Counted from the stretch's first letter, positions 7,238 to 17,200 are shown. The stretch is DNA of 35,456 nucleotides from Fredericiella sp038205395 (GCA_038205395.1 JBBRBX010000057.1:1-35456), one strand, 5' to 3'. Translations and numbers: made by a program. The notes: generated from the sequence alone by a model not told the origin.

Positions 7238-9664
7238 ATGAAACGCTTATCATCGCTTCTTCAGCCCTTGCTGGAGAAGCCTGCAGCGAATTGGATAATC
7301 TCCACCCTCTTGGCGCTGGGAATCGTGGCTCCCTTGCTGCTGGCATTGCTTCTTTGGCAGCAGATCGATCTCGCCACCCGGTTCGCTGTTGCGCCTGCCA
7401 CAACCATTCTGCTGGCGCTGGCGGTTGCCGCTGTGATCGGCGCCTATATCCTACGCCGGCGCCACGCGGAGGCAAAGCTGCGACGTAGCCAAGAGCAGCA
7501 GCGCCTGCTGATTGAAAGCGTCTCTGATGTGATTTGGGTGTTGGATGTCGAAAGCAACTGCTTTCGCTTTGTTACTCCTTCGGTTGCAACACTGCGTGGT
7601 TTTACGCCGGAAGAAGTTATGGGCCAGCAGATACAGGAGACGCTGGCGCCTGAATCCGCCGCACAAGTGCGGACTTGGCTGGAAGAACGGCTGCCGGCCT
7701 TCCAACAAGGCCACAACAAAACCTATGTGGATGAGGTGGCGCAACTGCGGCGCGATGGTTCCCATGTCTGGACTGAGACCACCACTCGTTTCGGCATTCA
7801 CCCGCGCACAAAGCACCTAGAAGTCTATGGCGTATCGCGCGATATTACCGAACGCAAACGTATGCAGGCGGCGCTGGAGGAAAAGCAGAATCTTCAGGCG
7901 GCGCAGTTCAGCGTTAATCGCATTCTAGCCCAATCACCGGAATTGGATGAGGCGCTTGACCAAGTTTTGCAGTCGTTGGCAGCCGGCTTAAATTGGCAGG
8001 TGGCGGAATTGTGGTGGTGCAGCCAAGAATGCAGCCGTCTCGTCTGGCGCACAGGTTGGTGCGAGCCGCAATACACCGAACTTGTCAATTTTCTCAAAGT
8101 CAGTGCAGAGAACTTTTTTGTCCCCGGTGAGGGTTTGATAGGGACGGTATGGCAGCAGCAGCAAGCACTGTGGATTCCAAATCTCGCCACAAACAGCCAC
8201 TATAAGCACCAGACATTCGCAGCCGCAGCCGGCCTCCATTGTGTTGCCGCTGTTCCACTCTCTGTAGGCGAACAGGCGCTGGGGGTCATGGCGTTCAGCG
8301 ACCAACGCATCCATCCGGTGAACAGCGAACTGCTCGCTGCTCTAGTAGATATCGGACGCCAAATAGGCCAATTTTCCGCCCGTAAACAGGTGGAATTGGA
8401 ACTTATCCAAGAAAGAACCTTGCTGGCGCGCCATGTGGAAGAGCGTACAATCGACCTCAGCCGAGCCAACCATAAACTGGCCAGCGCGCTGCACGCTAAA
8501 GACGAGTTTTTAGCCAACATGAGCCACGAACTGCGCACCCCTCTCAACAATGTCCTGACGATGGCCGAGAGCTTACAAGAGGGTACCTATGGTGGGTTAA
8601 ACATGCGCCAGCAGCGCGCCGTCGGTCTGATGGAACAGAGCGGCCAGCACTTGTTGTCGCTCATCAACGACATCCTTGACCTGTCCAAAGTGGAAGCAGG
8701 CAAGTTGGAGATCCAGCCTCACCTTGCTGATGTGAACAAGGTGTGCCGAGAGAGTCTAGCACTGGTGCAGGAAACGGCTGCCAGGCAGCAGGTGCAGATC
8801 GCCTTCAACTGTCCCGGCCAGGTGATGCAGATATATGCCGATCCACTGCGGCTGAAGCAGATCCTGGTGAATCTCCTCAGCAATGCCATAAAATTCACAC
8901 CTTCCGGTGGCAATGTGGCGCTGGAGGTAAAAACAGACGCGGCAGCACACAAAATCTATTTTAGCGTACAAGATGACGGCATTGGCATTGCACCCGATCA
9001 ACAGGCAAAGCTGTTCGAGCCATTTACACAGTTGAATGAAGGTCTGGCGCGCACATATGCGGGCACAGGATTGGGGCTGGCTTTGGTGCGACAGCTTGTT
9101 GAGCTGCACGGCGGCCGGATCAGCGTGCAAAGCAGCGGCGTCAGCGGCGAAGGCAGCCGTTTTTACTTCTTTCTGCCCTGGGAACCGGTAGAGACGCAGC
9201 AGCCGGGCACAGTCTCACCGAGTCACCCACAGGGCGGACAGAAGGACAAGCAGACCAGTTTGGTGGAGCCGGCCCGTCTGCCCCCAGTGGAGAGCCAGGG
9301 CAAAATTCTAATTGCAGACGACAATCAACTCAATACGCTTGCTCTGGAAGATTTTCTGACCGGCGCCGGCTACGAGTTGTTGTTTGCCGCAGATGGTGAG
9401 GAAGTGCTGAAGCTGGCGACAGAAGTGCAGCCGGATTTGATCCTGATGGATATTCAAATGCCCAAAGTCAGCGGTTTGGAAGCAATCCAGCAGCTGCGCA
9501 GCGATCCGCGCTTTGCTATGACGCCGATCTTGGCGCTGACCGCCTTAGCCATGCCCGGAGATCGCGAACGGTGCCTGGCGGCGGGCGCCAACGCCTATCT
9601 GTCCAAGCCTTTTCGCCTCAAAGAATTGACAGCCGCCATCAACGTGTGGCTGAATCACAAATAA
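7238..9664 (+). CDS. Membrane hybrid histidine kinase (PAS-GAF-HisKA-HATPase-REC)
   Basis: An 808-residue two-component sensor. Two N-terminal membrane helices (about 20-42 and 48-70) are joined by a very short loop, so sensing is probably inside the cell. A PAS domain follows (about 85-205; LLIESVSDVIWVLD), then a GAF domain (about 235-385; EGLIGTVWQQQQALW). The dimerisation domain holds the phospho-accepting His430 in FLANMSHELRTPLNN. The ATPase domain shows the N box (LLSNAIKFTPS), DDGIGIAP and GTGLGLALV. The C-terminal receiver has DDN, Asp738 in LMDIQMPKVSG and the Lys of SKPF. No histidine-phosphotransfer domain or partner regulator lies next door. The frame is open upstream to a TTG at 7148, but that start sits against the tRNA terminator; ATG 7238 gives the normal N-terminus. 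Confidence 0.92.
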   Translation: MKRLSSLLQPLLEKPAANWIISTLLALGIVAPLLLALLLWQQIDLATRFAVAPATTILLALAVAAVIGAYILRRRHAEAKLRRSQEQQRLLIESVSDVIWVLDVESNCFRFVTPSVATLRGFTPEEVMGQQIQETLAPESAAQVRTWLEERLPAFQQGHNKTYVDEVAQLRRDGSHVWTETTTRFGIHPRTKHLEVYGVSRDITERKRMQAALEEKQNLQAAQFSVNRILAQSPELDEALDQVLQSLAAGLNWQVAELWWCSQECSRLVWRTGWCEPQYTELVNFLKVSAENFFVPGEGLIGTVWQQQQALWIPNLATNSHYKHQTFAAAAGLHCVAAVPLSVGEQALGVMAFSDQRIHPVNSELLAALVDIGRQIGQFSARKQVELELIQERTLLARHVEERTIDLSRANHKLASALHAKDEFLANMSHELRTPLNNVLTMAESLQEGTYGGLNMRQQRAVGLMEQSGQHLLSLINDILDLSKVEAGKLEIQPHLADVNKVCRESLALVQETAARQQVQIAFNCPGQVMQIYADPLRLKQILVNLLSNAIKFTPSGGNVALEVKTDAAAHKIYFSVQDDGIGIAPDQQAKLFEPFTQLNEGLARTYAGTGLGLALVRQLVELHGGRISVQSSGVSGEGSRFYFFLPWEPVETQQPGTVSPSHPQGGQKDKQTSLVEPARLPPVESQGKILIADDNQLNTLALEDFLTGAGYELLFAADGEEVLKLATEVQPDLILMDIQMPKVSGLEAIQQLRSDPRFAMTPILALTALAMPGDRERCLAAGANAYLSKPFRLKELTAAINVWLNHK

Positions 9665-9798
9665 TCGGTCACAGCACAACAATTGTGCCGCCCAAAGGCA
9701 AGTGGGTGTATGCTAATGACTGTATGTTGACGCCACTTCAGTACAGCGAGCCGGCCTGGCGCCGGCATACCATTCTGTGGAACATCGGAGTAATCATC

Positions 9799-10590
9799 AT
9801 GCGTACAACCGTTCTCCGTATACAATGTCTACTCTTGCTTGCGCTGCTCATGGCTGCCTGTACGCAGGTGCAGGCAATACCTGGCGAACAGTTTCCTACC
9901 TATCAGCCCTATTTGGGGCGCGCCCTCTCCTACCTTACGCGGCAGATCGACGAAACAGGGCTGCTGCGCGCTGCACCCACTGCAGCGGCCCCTCAGCACT
10001 GGCTGGCGCCCGACAATCTGCTGGCGCTTTGGGCTTTCGACACGGCACGCGCCGGCGAGGCGGCGGCTAAGCTGCGCACAGCCTTGGCGGACTATGCGCC
10101 GCTGCAGTCTGGGCTGATGGAAGCCGTACACGGCGAGCCGGTACCCTGGCCACCACACACAGTGGTGGCGCGTGAAGTGCAGCCGGGCGTATGGGTCGCA
10201 GCCGCCACGGGATCGGACATCGCCGCCGATTGGGAAAAACATAGTGATCTTTTATTGATTGGGGCATTGAATGCGTGGAACGCCCAGGACAGCACCGAAG
10301 CCCAGCGACTTTATAGCCAGGCGATGGCCGGCTTCGACGGCAACGGACTACCGCACGCCGGCGGCGCCACAGGCGCCTATGCCACAAGCGATTTAGCACT
10401 GGCTATTTTCACCGGCGCCACCATCGGCGCACCCCTGCCGCGTGCACTCGTGGATGCACTGCTGGCCAAGCAAGCGCCGACAGGCGGCTTTTACGCCGAG
10501 TACACCACAGCCGGACCGGCAGGCGCCACCAGCACCGAAGCCACCGCCTACGCAGCATTAGCGCTGATGGCTGCACGCCAAGAAGAGTAA
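9799..10590 (+). CDS. Small lipoprotein with helical-repeat look, function unknown
   Basis: A 263-residue secreted lipoprotein. The signal peptide is RIQCLLLLALLMAAC with a lipobox cysteine at residue 21. The mature part has Ala-rich helices and ends with GGFYAEYTTAGPAGATSTEA (about 230-250), a pattern seen in alpha/alpha-barrel proteins such as prenyltransferase-like or glycosidase-like folds. That resemblance is weak and no catalytic residues can be named. Start: ATG 9799 with GGAG at 9787-9790. The same frame is open into the end of the kinase gene, but the signal peptide fixes the start. It may be read through from the kinase (134 bases upstream), or have its own promoter, which I could not identify. 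Confidence 0.7.
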   Translation: MRTTVLRIQCLLLLALLMAACTQVQAIPGEQFPTYQPYLGRALSYLTRQIDETGLLRAAPTAAAPQHWLAPDNLLALWAFDTARAGEAAAKLRTALADYAPLQSGLMEAVHGEPVPWPPHTVVAREVQPGVWVAAATGSDIAADWEKHSDLLLIGALNAWNAQDSTEAQRLYSQAMAGFDGNGLPHAGGATGAYATSDLALAIFTGATIGAPLPRALVDALLAKQAPTGGFYAEYTTAGPAGATSTEATAYAALALMAARQEE

Positions 10591-10599
10591 ACGAGAAGA

Positions 10600-10637
10600 C
10601 CGGCGGTTTGGCCGTCGGCTCCGGATTATTCTTCTTA
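10600..10637 (+). terminator. Possible weak terminator after the lipoprotein gene
   Basis: CCGGCGG (10600-10606) pairs with CCGTCGG (10612-10618) around five bases, with one G-T wobble. A T-rich run (TTATTCTTCTT) lies 8 bases beyond. The gap between stem and T-run is longer than ideal. Confidence 0.35.
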
Positions 10638-10722
10638 CGCTTTACTTGTCCCACAGTTGTACCCGCTTGCTCTACTGTTACCCATCGACGTGCGAAAGCA
10701 TTCGTGTCAAGCTGTAACGGCG

Positions 10723-11544
10723 ATGAAAGAAGTTACTCAAGATATTCCTAAAGAAAGCGGCCACGTACAGCCAAGCGAGGATCAACGCTGGGAGGTGCTG
10801 CACGATCTGGAGGATTGGCTGGAGCGGCCGGTTCAGTGGTTGGGGCTGGTCTGGCTGGCACTGCTTGTCGTGGAACTGGTGTGGGGGCTAAGCTCGCTGC
10901 TCAGCGGGCTGGTCTGGGCAATCTGGGTGCTTTTTGTAGCGGATTTTACGCTGCGGCTGGCATTGGCCCCGCACAAGCTGCCGTTTCTCAAAAATAATTG
11001 GCTGACCGTCATCTCGCTAGTTGTGCCGGCACTGCGGGTCTTTGCCATCTTTAAGGCGGTGCGCCTCCTAAAGCTGAGCCAGACCATCCGCGGCGCCCAA
11101 TTGGTGCGCGTGGTTAGTTCAGTCAACCGCAGCATGAATACACTGCGCGCCTATCTTGTGACGCACCGGATGGGCTACATTCTGGCGCTTACAACATTGG
11201 TCGTGCTGGCTGGTTCTGCAGGCATGTGGACGCTGGAGAGCGCCTATGCAGTGAAAGGCGGCTTTGCCAACTTTGGCGAAGCCTTCTGGTGGACGGCGAT
11301 GATTATCACGACGATGGGATCCGCCTATTGGCCACAAACATTGGAAGGGCGGGTGTTGGCCTTTTTGCTTTCCGCCTATGCGCTGTCGATTTTCGGCTAC
11401 ATCACTGCATTTCTCGCCACCTACTTTATCGGGCGCGACGCCAACGCCAAGCAGGCGGCAACCTCTCGCAACGACGCCGCCATAGCTGAGCTGACTGCGC
11501 AAATTGAGGCACTGCGCAAGGAATTGCGGGAGCGCGCAGAATAG
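10723..11544 (+). CDS. Voltage-gated-type ion channel with non-canonical pore motif
   Basis: A 273-residue inner-membrane protein of the voltage-gated ion channel superfamily. After a soluble start (about 1-35) come four hydrophobic segments, including a basic helix (about 105-135) with FAIFKAVRLLKLSQTIRG and RVVSSVNRSMNTLR, which resembles an S4 voltage sensor. The pore unit follows: outer helix YILALTTLVVLAGSAGMW, pore helix FWWTAMIITTMGSAYWPQT, inner helix LAFLLSAYALSIFGYITAF. A C-terminal coiled coil (AELTAQIEALRKELRER) may drive tetramer formation. Where potassium channels have TVGYGD, this one has TMGSAYWP, so selectivity is unknown. ATG 10723 is chosen over an upstream ATG at 10657 because the extra 22 residues look unstructured; this choice is uncertain. 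Confidence 0.8.
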   Translation: MKEVTQDIPKESGHVQPSEDQRWEVLHDLEDWLERPVQWLGLVWLALLVVELVWGLSSLLSGLVWAIWVLFVADFTLRLALAPHKLPFLKNNWLTVISLVVPALRVFAIFKAVRLLKLSQTIRGAQLVRVVSSVNRSMNTLRAYLVTHRMGYILALTTLVVLAGSAGMWTLESAYAVKGGFANFGEAFWWTAMIITTMGSAYWPQTLEGRVLAFLLSAYALSIFGYITAFLATYFIGRDANAKQAATSRNDAAIAELTAQIEALRKELRERAE

Positions 11545-11561
11545 GCGCCAGTATCCTACTG

Positions 11562-12503
11562 CTACGCGCCGCGCGTGTTTATGTACACCGCATACAGTGA
11601 TGTGCCACCGGTGACGAAGAGCCGGTTGCGCCGGCGGCCGCCGAAGCAGAGATTTGAGCAAATTTCAGGCAGGTGAATCCTGCCGATCTGCTCGCCGTCA
11701 GGTGCAAAGCAGTGGACGCCACGATCTTCGTCGTAACACCAGGCCAAAGCCGCCCACACATTGCCGTCTACATCGCAGCGGATACCGTCAGCAGTACCTG
11801 ATGGCATGGCGCTGAAGACGCTCCCGTTGGCCAGATGATCGCCATCCACTACGTCAAACACACGAATATGCTGCGGCCCGCCGGAATCGACAACATATAG
11901 CCGGTTGCCGTCAGGTGAAAAGCAAAGGCCGTTGGGCCGCTCCAGATCATCAGCCATCATGCTGAGCGCCCCACTCTGCGGGTCGATACGATAAACGTGA
12001 GTAGGCAGCTCAAATTCGGCTTTACCGCCCTCATAGTCGAAAAGAATGCCGTAGCCCGGGTCGGTGAACCAGATGGCCCCGTCCTGCGCTACCACGATAT
12101 CATTAGGCGCGTTAAGACGTTTGCCGGCAAATCTGTCCGCTAATATCGTAATGCGGCCATCGTGCTCAGTGCGTGTAACACGGCGTGTCTCATGTTCGCA
12201 GGTAAGCAGCCTTCCTTCACGGTCGCGTGTATTACCATTGCTGTAGTGCGACGGCGTGCGGAAGGTCGTCACGCTGCCCGTAACTTCGTCCCAGCGCAGC
12301 ATACGGTCGTTGGGAATATCGCTAAAGAGCAGGCAGCGCAGATCACCGAACCATACGGGGCCTTCACCCCAGCGAGCGCCACTCCACAGTCGTTCTACAG
12401 CCGCATTACCCAACCGATAGTGGTCAAAGCGACTGTCCAGACTCTCAATAGCAGGATCGGGATAGCCAGTGATGATGGTTGAGTGCATGTTTGTCTCATT
12501 CAT
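11562..12503 (-). CDS. SMP-30/gluconolactonase-like beta-propeller enzyme
   Basis: A 313-residue cytoplasmic six-bladed beta-propeller of the SMP-30/gluconolactonase/LRE family, which hydrolyses sugar lactones with a bound divalent metal. Expected metal-ligand motifs are visible: GEGPVW (Glu) near the N-terminus, LNAPNDIVV (Asn) in the middle, and the PNGLCFSPDGNRLYVVDS block (Asn and Asp). Length is normal. Start: ATG 12503 is preferred over the longer ATG at 12560, which adds a leader unlike the family. The gene converges with the channel gene, with 17 bases between their stops. It has no sugar-metabolism neighbours here, so its lactone substrate is not indicated. Confidence 0.88.
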   Translation of the reverse strand: MNETNMHSTIITGYPDPAIESLDSRFDHYRLGNAAVERLWSGARWGEGPVWFGDLRCLLFSDIPNDRMLRWDEVTGSVTTFRTPSHYSNGNTRDREGRLLTCEHETRRVTRTEHDGRITILADRFAGKRLNAPNDIVVAQDGAIWFTDPGYGILFDYEGGKAEFELPTHVYRIDPQSGALSMMADDLERPNGLCFSPDGNRLYVVDSGGPQHIRVFDVVDGDHLANGSVFSAMPSGTADGIRCDVDGNVWAALAWCYDEDRGVHCFAPDGEQIGRIHLPEICSNLCFGGRRRNRLFVTGGTSLYAVYINTRGA

Positions 12504-12730
12504 AAACGCCTTACCGCTCCGATCCACTTGAGGATGGTTCCATGAAAAACGAAGAAACAAGATGCAGCAAAGTCACAGATGTGCGTGCTCAACACACAAC
12601 AATAGCTGCATACGTGTATTGTAACGCCAACTTGTGTAAACAGGGAGTATACGAGTAGACTTTGGGGACAAAGTGACAGATAACAGTAGACACAATCTAT
12701 TCACCGCCGCCGTTCACCCACCCACCGAAG

Positions 12731-13468
12731 ATGAAGCTACCGTTTACGCCTCCATATCTGCAGCAAACGCTTACGAAGGGGGCGGCCTATCTCTCTGGCC
12801 ACCGGCTGCTCACCGGCGTCGTAGTAGGCGCGCTGGCCCTTCTGCTGTTGGCCGTTGATTTCAATTCGCCCGTCTATATTGAATACTCGGTTGTTTACAC
12901 CATCCTGATCGCGTTCGCCACTCAGTTTGTCGTCTGGAAGTTAGGGCTGGCGCTGGCGCTTTTGCTGCCCGCCGGCCACTTTGGGCTTTATTTCCTGGCT
13001 TGGCATCAGCCCTATCCTCTCTCCGCCGCGCTGGCTAACCTGGTGTTGCTCTTGTTCGCCGGCATCGCCACTGTCTATCTGCTGCGGCTCGCGCAGCACA
13101 GGCAGGAACTGCGCCGCAAGAATATGCGGCTGGAAACACTTGAACAAACGATGATTACGGTAAACGACATTGTGTTAAACCGTCTGCAGGTGCTGCAGTT
13201 CATCCTGGACCTGACAGAGCAGGGAAAGCCAATAAGTGCAGAGCAAATACGGCTTGGCAAAGCGGCGCTGGAGGATGTTGCCGCCAGGTTACGGGAGGTG
13301 AGCGAACTCAACGAATATGAAACCGCTGAGGTTACTGCCGGTGTGCGTGCGCTGCGTGTTCCGCAGCCGGCAGCGGCTGACGCGCCGGCGACAGAGATTG
13401 CATCTACTGAGGTATCTCCTGCCAGCACGATCCCGCCAGAGGGACCTCGACCAGATCCAATGCCGTGA
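12731..13468 (+). CDS. Four-helix membrane protein with degenerate kinase-type dimerisation domain
   Basis: A 245-residue protein of unknown function. About four membrane helices occupy residues 22-120 (for example GVVVGALALLLLAV and LANLVLLLFAGIATVYLLRL). A coiled coil follows (HRQELRRKNMRLETLEQTM), then TVNDIVLNRLQVLQFILDL and a second helix EQIRLGKAALEDVAARLREV. That helix pair has the layout of a histidine-kinase dimerisation domain, but the position expected to hold the phospho-accepting His is Asn/Asp and no ATPase domain follows. The tail is Pro/Ala-rich and unstructured. It could be a receptor-like partner for another kinase. Its end overlaps the end of the opposite gene by 65 bases. 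Start ATG 12731 has no good Shine-Dalgarno sequence. Confidence 0.6.
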   Translation: MKLPFTPPYLQQTLTKGAAYLSGHRLLTGVVVGALALLLLAVDFNSPVYIEYSVVYTILIAFATQFVVWKLGLALALLLPAGHFGLYFLAWHQPYPLSAALANLVLLLFAGIATVYLLRLAQHRQELRRKNMRLETLEQTMITVNDIVLNRLQVLQFILDLTEQGKPISAEQIRLGKAALEDVAARLREVSELNEYETAEVTAGVRALRVPQPAAADAPATEIASTEVSPASTIPPEGPRPDPMP

Positions 13469-14207
13469 CGCCCGTCGGCTCCAGATTGACGCGATACCGG
13501 CGCCAAGGCAGATAAAAGTAGGTGTAGCCACGCAGGCAGACCTGGCTGCGCACAGCCGCTAAATCCGGCGCCGTCTCAGACAACGGATTGGGACTGATTA
13601 CACGCACATCTTCCAGAGCCAGGCGCTGCACCCAGAGACCGGTAATTCCATAGGTAGCCTCGGCCGCCCGGCGGGCGTTATTGACCAGGCGCTGTTCTTC
13701 CCCCTCCGTAGCCGGCTGTGGCGGATCCAGAAAACGAGGTAGATAGGCCCAGGGCACAATAAAAATCAACAGCAAAATCAGGCCACGGCTGCGCCGGCTG
13801 CGCTCTTCCCAGCTGACCGCTGTCGTCACCAATCTCCAGATCAGCGATCCGAAAAGCACCAATGTCCACAGGAGAAGCAGATTCAAGGCAAAGTCGGCCA
13901 GCCCAAGCTGCGTCTGGCCTGCTTGTGTAATGCGGGCCACAGGCAGTGGATAACCGCGCCAGCCACTGCAGCCGGTTGGGCAGCCGGCAAAATAAGGCGG
14001 CACTTCAAACAAATAGATGCTGGCAAATGTGAGGGCAAAGGCCAGCAGAAAAGTCACCAGGATGATGCGGTGCCAATGGCGCGTCTGCTGCCGCCACCAG
14101 ACGATCAGAAAGCTGATCGCCAGGAGGCCGCCCAGCGCCAACGCTACGTCACGCCAGGTGGAAAAGTAACTCAAGCCTTGAAACAGCGGCGAGGCCGGCT
14201 GGGGCAT
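13404..14207 (-). CDS. Four-helix membrane protein of unknown function
   Basis: A 267-residue unrecognised membrane protein, third gene of a minus-strand run. Visible: helix 1 DVALALGGLLAISFLIVWW, helix 2 ILVTFLLAFALTFASIYLF, an outside loop with a Cys-x3-Cys pair (AGCPTGCSGW), helix 3 FALNLLLLWTLVLFGSLIW, helix 4 GLILLLIFIVPWAYLP, then a soluble C-terminal domain of about 110 residues with two more cysteines (SQVCLRGY and GSCWQ), probably outside the membrane and disulphide-linked. ATG 14207 lies 17 bases after the stop of the upstream gene; ATG 14249 would overlap it and has no ribosome binding site. Its 3' end overlaps the convergent gene by 65 bases. Confidence 0.6.
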   Translation of the reverse strand: MPQPASPLFQGLSYFSTWRDVALALGGLLAISFLIVWWRQQTRHWHRIILVTFLLAFALTFASIYLFEVPPYFAGCPTGCSGWRGYPLPVARITQAGQTQLGLADFALNLLLLWTLVLFGSLIWRLVTTAVSWEERSRRSRGLILLLIFIVPWAYLPRFLDPPQPATEGEEQRLVNNARRAAEATYGITGLWVQRLALEDVRVISPNPLSETAPDLAAVRSQVCLRGYTYFYLPWRRYRVNLEPTGVTALDLVEVPLAGSCWQEIPQ

Positions 14208-14224
14208 AGGAAGCGCTTCTTCTG

Positions 14225-17200
14225 CTACTTGGCGCCGGCTCGCCAGCAAAGCAGCGTGCGGTCAAGCTGCGCCGGCAGCCCAAACAACGGAAAACTCTGG
14301 CCTTGGCCCTGCCAACGCGCCAGCACCTGCGAGCCGTCACCGGCACGCGTCAGCAGCAGCGCTCCCCCTTCGCGGCAGGCCGCAAAATCCAGCAGCGACT
14401 GTTGGTGCGGCAGCAGATAAGCACTGCTGGTGATGGCTTCATTGGGGGCGGCGCCGGGCGGCGGCAACTGCACCTGCACAATGCCAAAACTGTCCAACGT
14501 ATTGGTTCCCCCTGCGCCAAAACGGCTGCGCGCCAGCAGCAACTGGTCAGCGCTTTGCCAGGCCAATGCCGGAGCTAAAAATTCAAAGCGACTTTCGCTC
14601 GTGTAAACAGTACGCAAAATGCTGGCGCCGCGCCCGGAAAGCGTCAGCAGATTCAGCGTGTTCACCGGCTTGACGACGCCTGAGGTCAAGCTGGGAATGG
14701 CGGCGTCATATACAAAGTAAGCCAGACGGCTGAGATCGGGGCTGACCACCAGCGGCCCGCGGTATTGCCCGTCTTCCAGCAGCAGCAGCGGGCCATCGCT
14801 GACTTGCGCTACCCCAGCGGCGTCCGTTTGCACCGTCAGTCGATAGAAGCCGGTATACGGCTGTTGTCGCACGGGATCATAGGTGTCGACAAACAGGACA
14901 ACATTCGAGACATCACCAGGTATGACCGGCTGCACGGCGAGCAGCAGCGGCGTACGCAAACTGCTCGGCTCGCTTCCTACTCTAAACAAGTCGCTTGTGG
15001 CCTGAATCCGCAGCACAATCGCAGCGGTCGCCGGATCGTAATGCCAAAGCTGCCACTGATCAAGCGTCGCCTGCGGGGTTTCAATCCACCAGAGTCCGCC
15101 ATAAGCGTCACCTGCCACCCCTTGCAAAGAGTGAAACGGTTGGGCAAAAATTTGCAACCCGGCGCCGTCATTGCGCAGCCAGGTAAAGGTGGCTAAGCCA
15201 CCCCGCGCCGGCGGTTCACGCAGCAAGAAGCCGGCATCAGGATCGCCACTGAGCCAGTTCGCGCTGTTTTCATACTGCCACAATTGCTGCGCACGACCGT
15301 CAAGTCCCAGCAGATAAATGCCCGGCGTCTGGCGGCTGCCCAGCAGCGCCACAGCCGAACCTTCGTTCACCGCGCCCTGCACCTCCTGGGACTCCACCAC
15401 CTTGACGCGCTCAGCGCTAGGCTCACCGATAATGCGGATGCGGCTTGCATCCAGTGTGCCTTCCTCTGCAGCAGGCGCGGCCTGTAAATAGACACGTGTG
15501 CCGGGCCAGAGCAGACTTGCCGGCGCCAGCGCCCACCCTGCCTGCGGATCGTTAAAGACACCGCCCCAAATTTCGACAACAGCGTTTTGCACGCGCACCT
15601 GCACCGCAGCGCCATCGGGCAGCGTCATGGGGATAGGCTGCAGTGGATCGGCAGGGATCGCGCTGCCGGCCACAGCGACAATCAGCTCCTCCGCTGCCGG
15701 CCCGGGCACACTGGCCGCGGGCAACTGCTGCGCCGAAGGCCGGCTCAGCACAGGTGTCACCAACGGCGTTGGCGTATCGGTAACTGCCGGCAGCGCAACC
15801 TGCCCATCCTCAGACGCCTGCCCCTCCGCCTGTTCAGATAGGGCATCGGGTGGGGCATCTACCGAAATGCCATCAGCGCGATAGCGAGGAACAAGGCCCA
15901 GGTCGTCGTAAAGCACAACAAGCTGCGTCGAAACCCAGCCAAGCACATCGCTGCGGCCATCTTCGACGGTCGCAGCGCGCACCAGCAGCCAATCTTGCGC
16001 TTCGGTGACGCCGAAAATGTCCACCAGCGTGCCGTTCTCAAGCGCAGCCACCACAATATAGTCAGTGCTGGGTCCTCCACGCAGACGGCCTGTCTCCGAC
16101 AGCAGGAGATAACCGGTGGCAGGTGCGACGGCATCCGGCGCAATAGCTGGAATCGGCAGCGGCTTCTCAGTGGGAGTAGGTGTCGGGGTTTCAGTCGGCA
16201 GCGGCGTCGGCGTCGGTGTATCTGTGGGCAGGGGTGTCGCCGTCGCTGTGGCTGTTTCGGTCGGCGTATCGGTGGGCGTAGGCGTAAAGCTGGCCGTCGC
16301 TGTGGGCGTCGGCTCCAAGGTAGGGTTGAGGTTATCGCCTTCACCCAGCGTATCACTCAACGGCACTGTCAATGTAAAGTCACTGCCCAATCCCAACGTC
16401 TGGGTGGTGACTTGCACAGCGTCCGGCGCTGCGCCAGGCGGCGCGTCGGGCAGGGGGGTGCGCGTCGTTGTAGGAGTAGGTGTCGGCCGCGGTGGGGCGG
16501 GCGTCACCAAGCCGGCGCTTGAAGCCAACACCACAGCCGTAAGTTCGCTGATCTTATAGGGGCCTCCTTCTTCTGCCTGTTCAAACAGCGCCTCATAGGT
16601 GCGATTGCGGTCGGCGTTGTCAAAGAACCGAATGCGCAGTGAAGTAGTTTCGTCGCTGATCTCCCGATCCTGGTCGTTGACATAGGCGGCCATCCAGTCA
16701 CCAGGGGCGACCATGTTGAGGCGAGCCGCCTCACTCAGCAAATCTAAGCGAGTGACTAGTTCCTGCGCACGGTTGGCGTCGCCTTGCTGCAAGAGATCAA
16801 AGAATGTAGCCAAGGTGGTCAGCGGCGTTGCAGCTAGCTCGGTGGCGGCAAGACGATAGCCTGTCAGCACAGCCGGTGCAGCCGCGTCAGCATCGGAAGC
16901 TAGCGCCGGCTGCCAGCGCACAGTGAAACGGATGCCTGCAAAGGGTGGCTGCTCAATAAAGACGGACGGAACGTTAGCCTGGCTGCGCAGTTGGCTGTCT
17001 ACAGGCAGCGGCCCCTCGATTTGAATATCAGGCAAAAAACGCTCGCCTTCGCGCAACGTCACGTGGCTCTCCGCCGCCGGGAACGACCAGCCCGCCTCGT
17101 CGCTGCTGTGCCAAATCAAGGAGAAGGCGCCGCCGGGTTGTGCCTGCGACCAAAGATAAGCGGCCAGATTGGCGCCGGCCGCCGGCTGCTCGATCATGAG

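Noticed and set aside
12580..12598. TGTG and CACA blocks between the SMP-30 gene and the membrane-protein gene, as a second CRP site
   Set aside because: The blocks are nine bases apart instead of eight and the flanking bases do not fit TGTGA/TCACA.
16116..16559. A 147-codon plus-strand frame rich in Val, Gly and Ser
   Set aside because: It is the antisense image of the Thr/Pro-coding repeat of the giant surface protein, which explains the repeated VGVGVSVG pattern.
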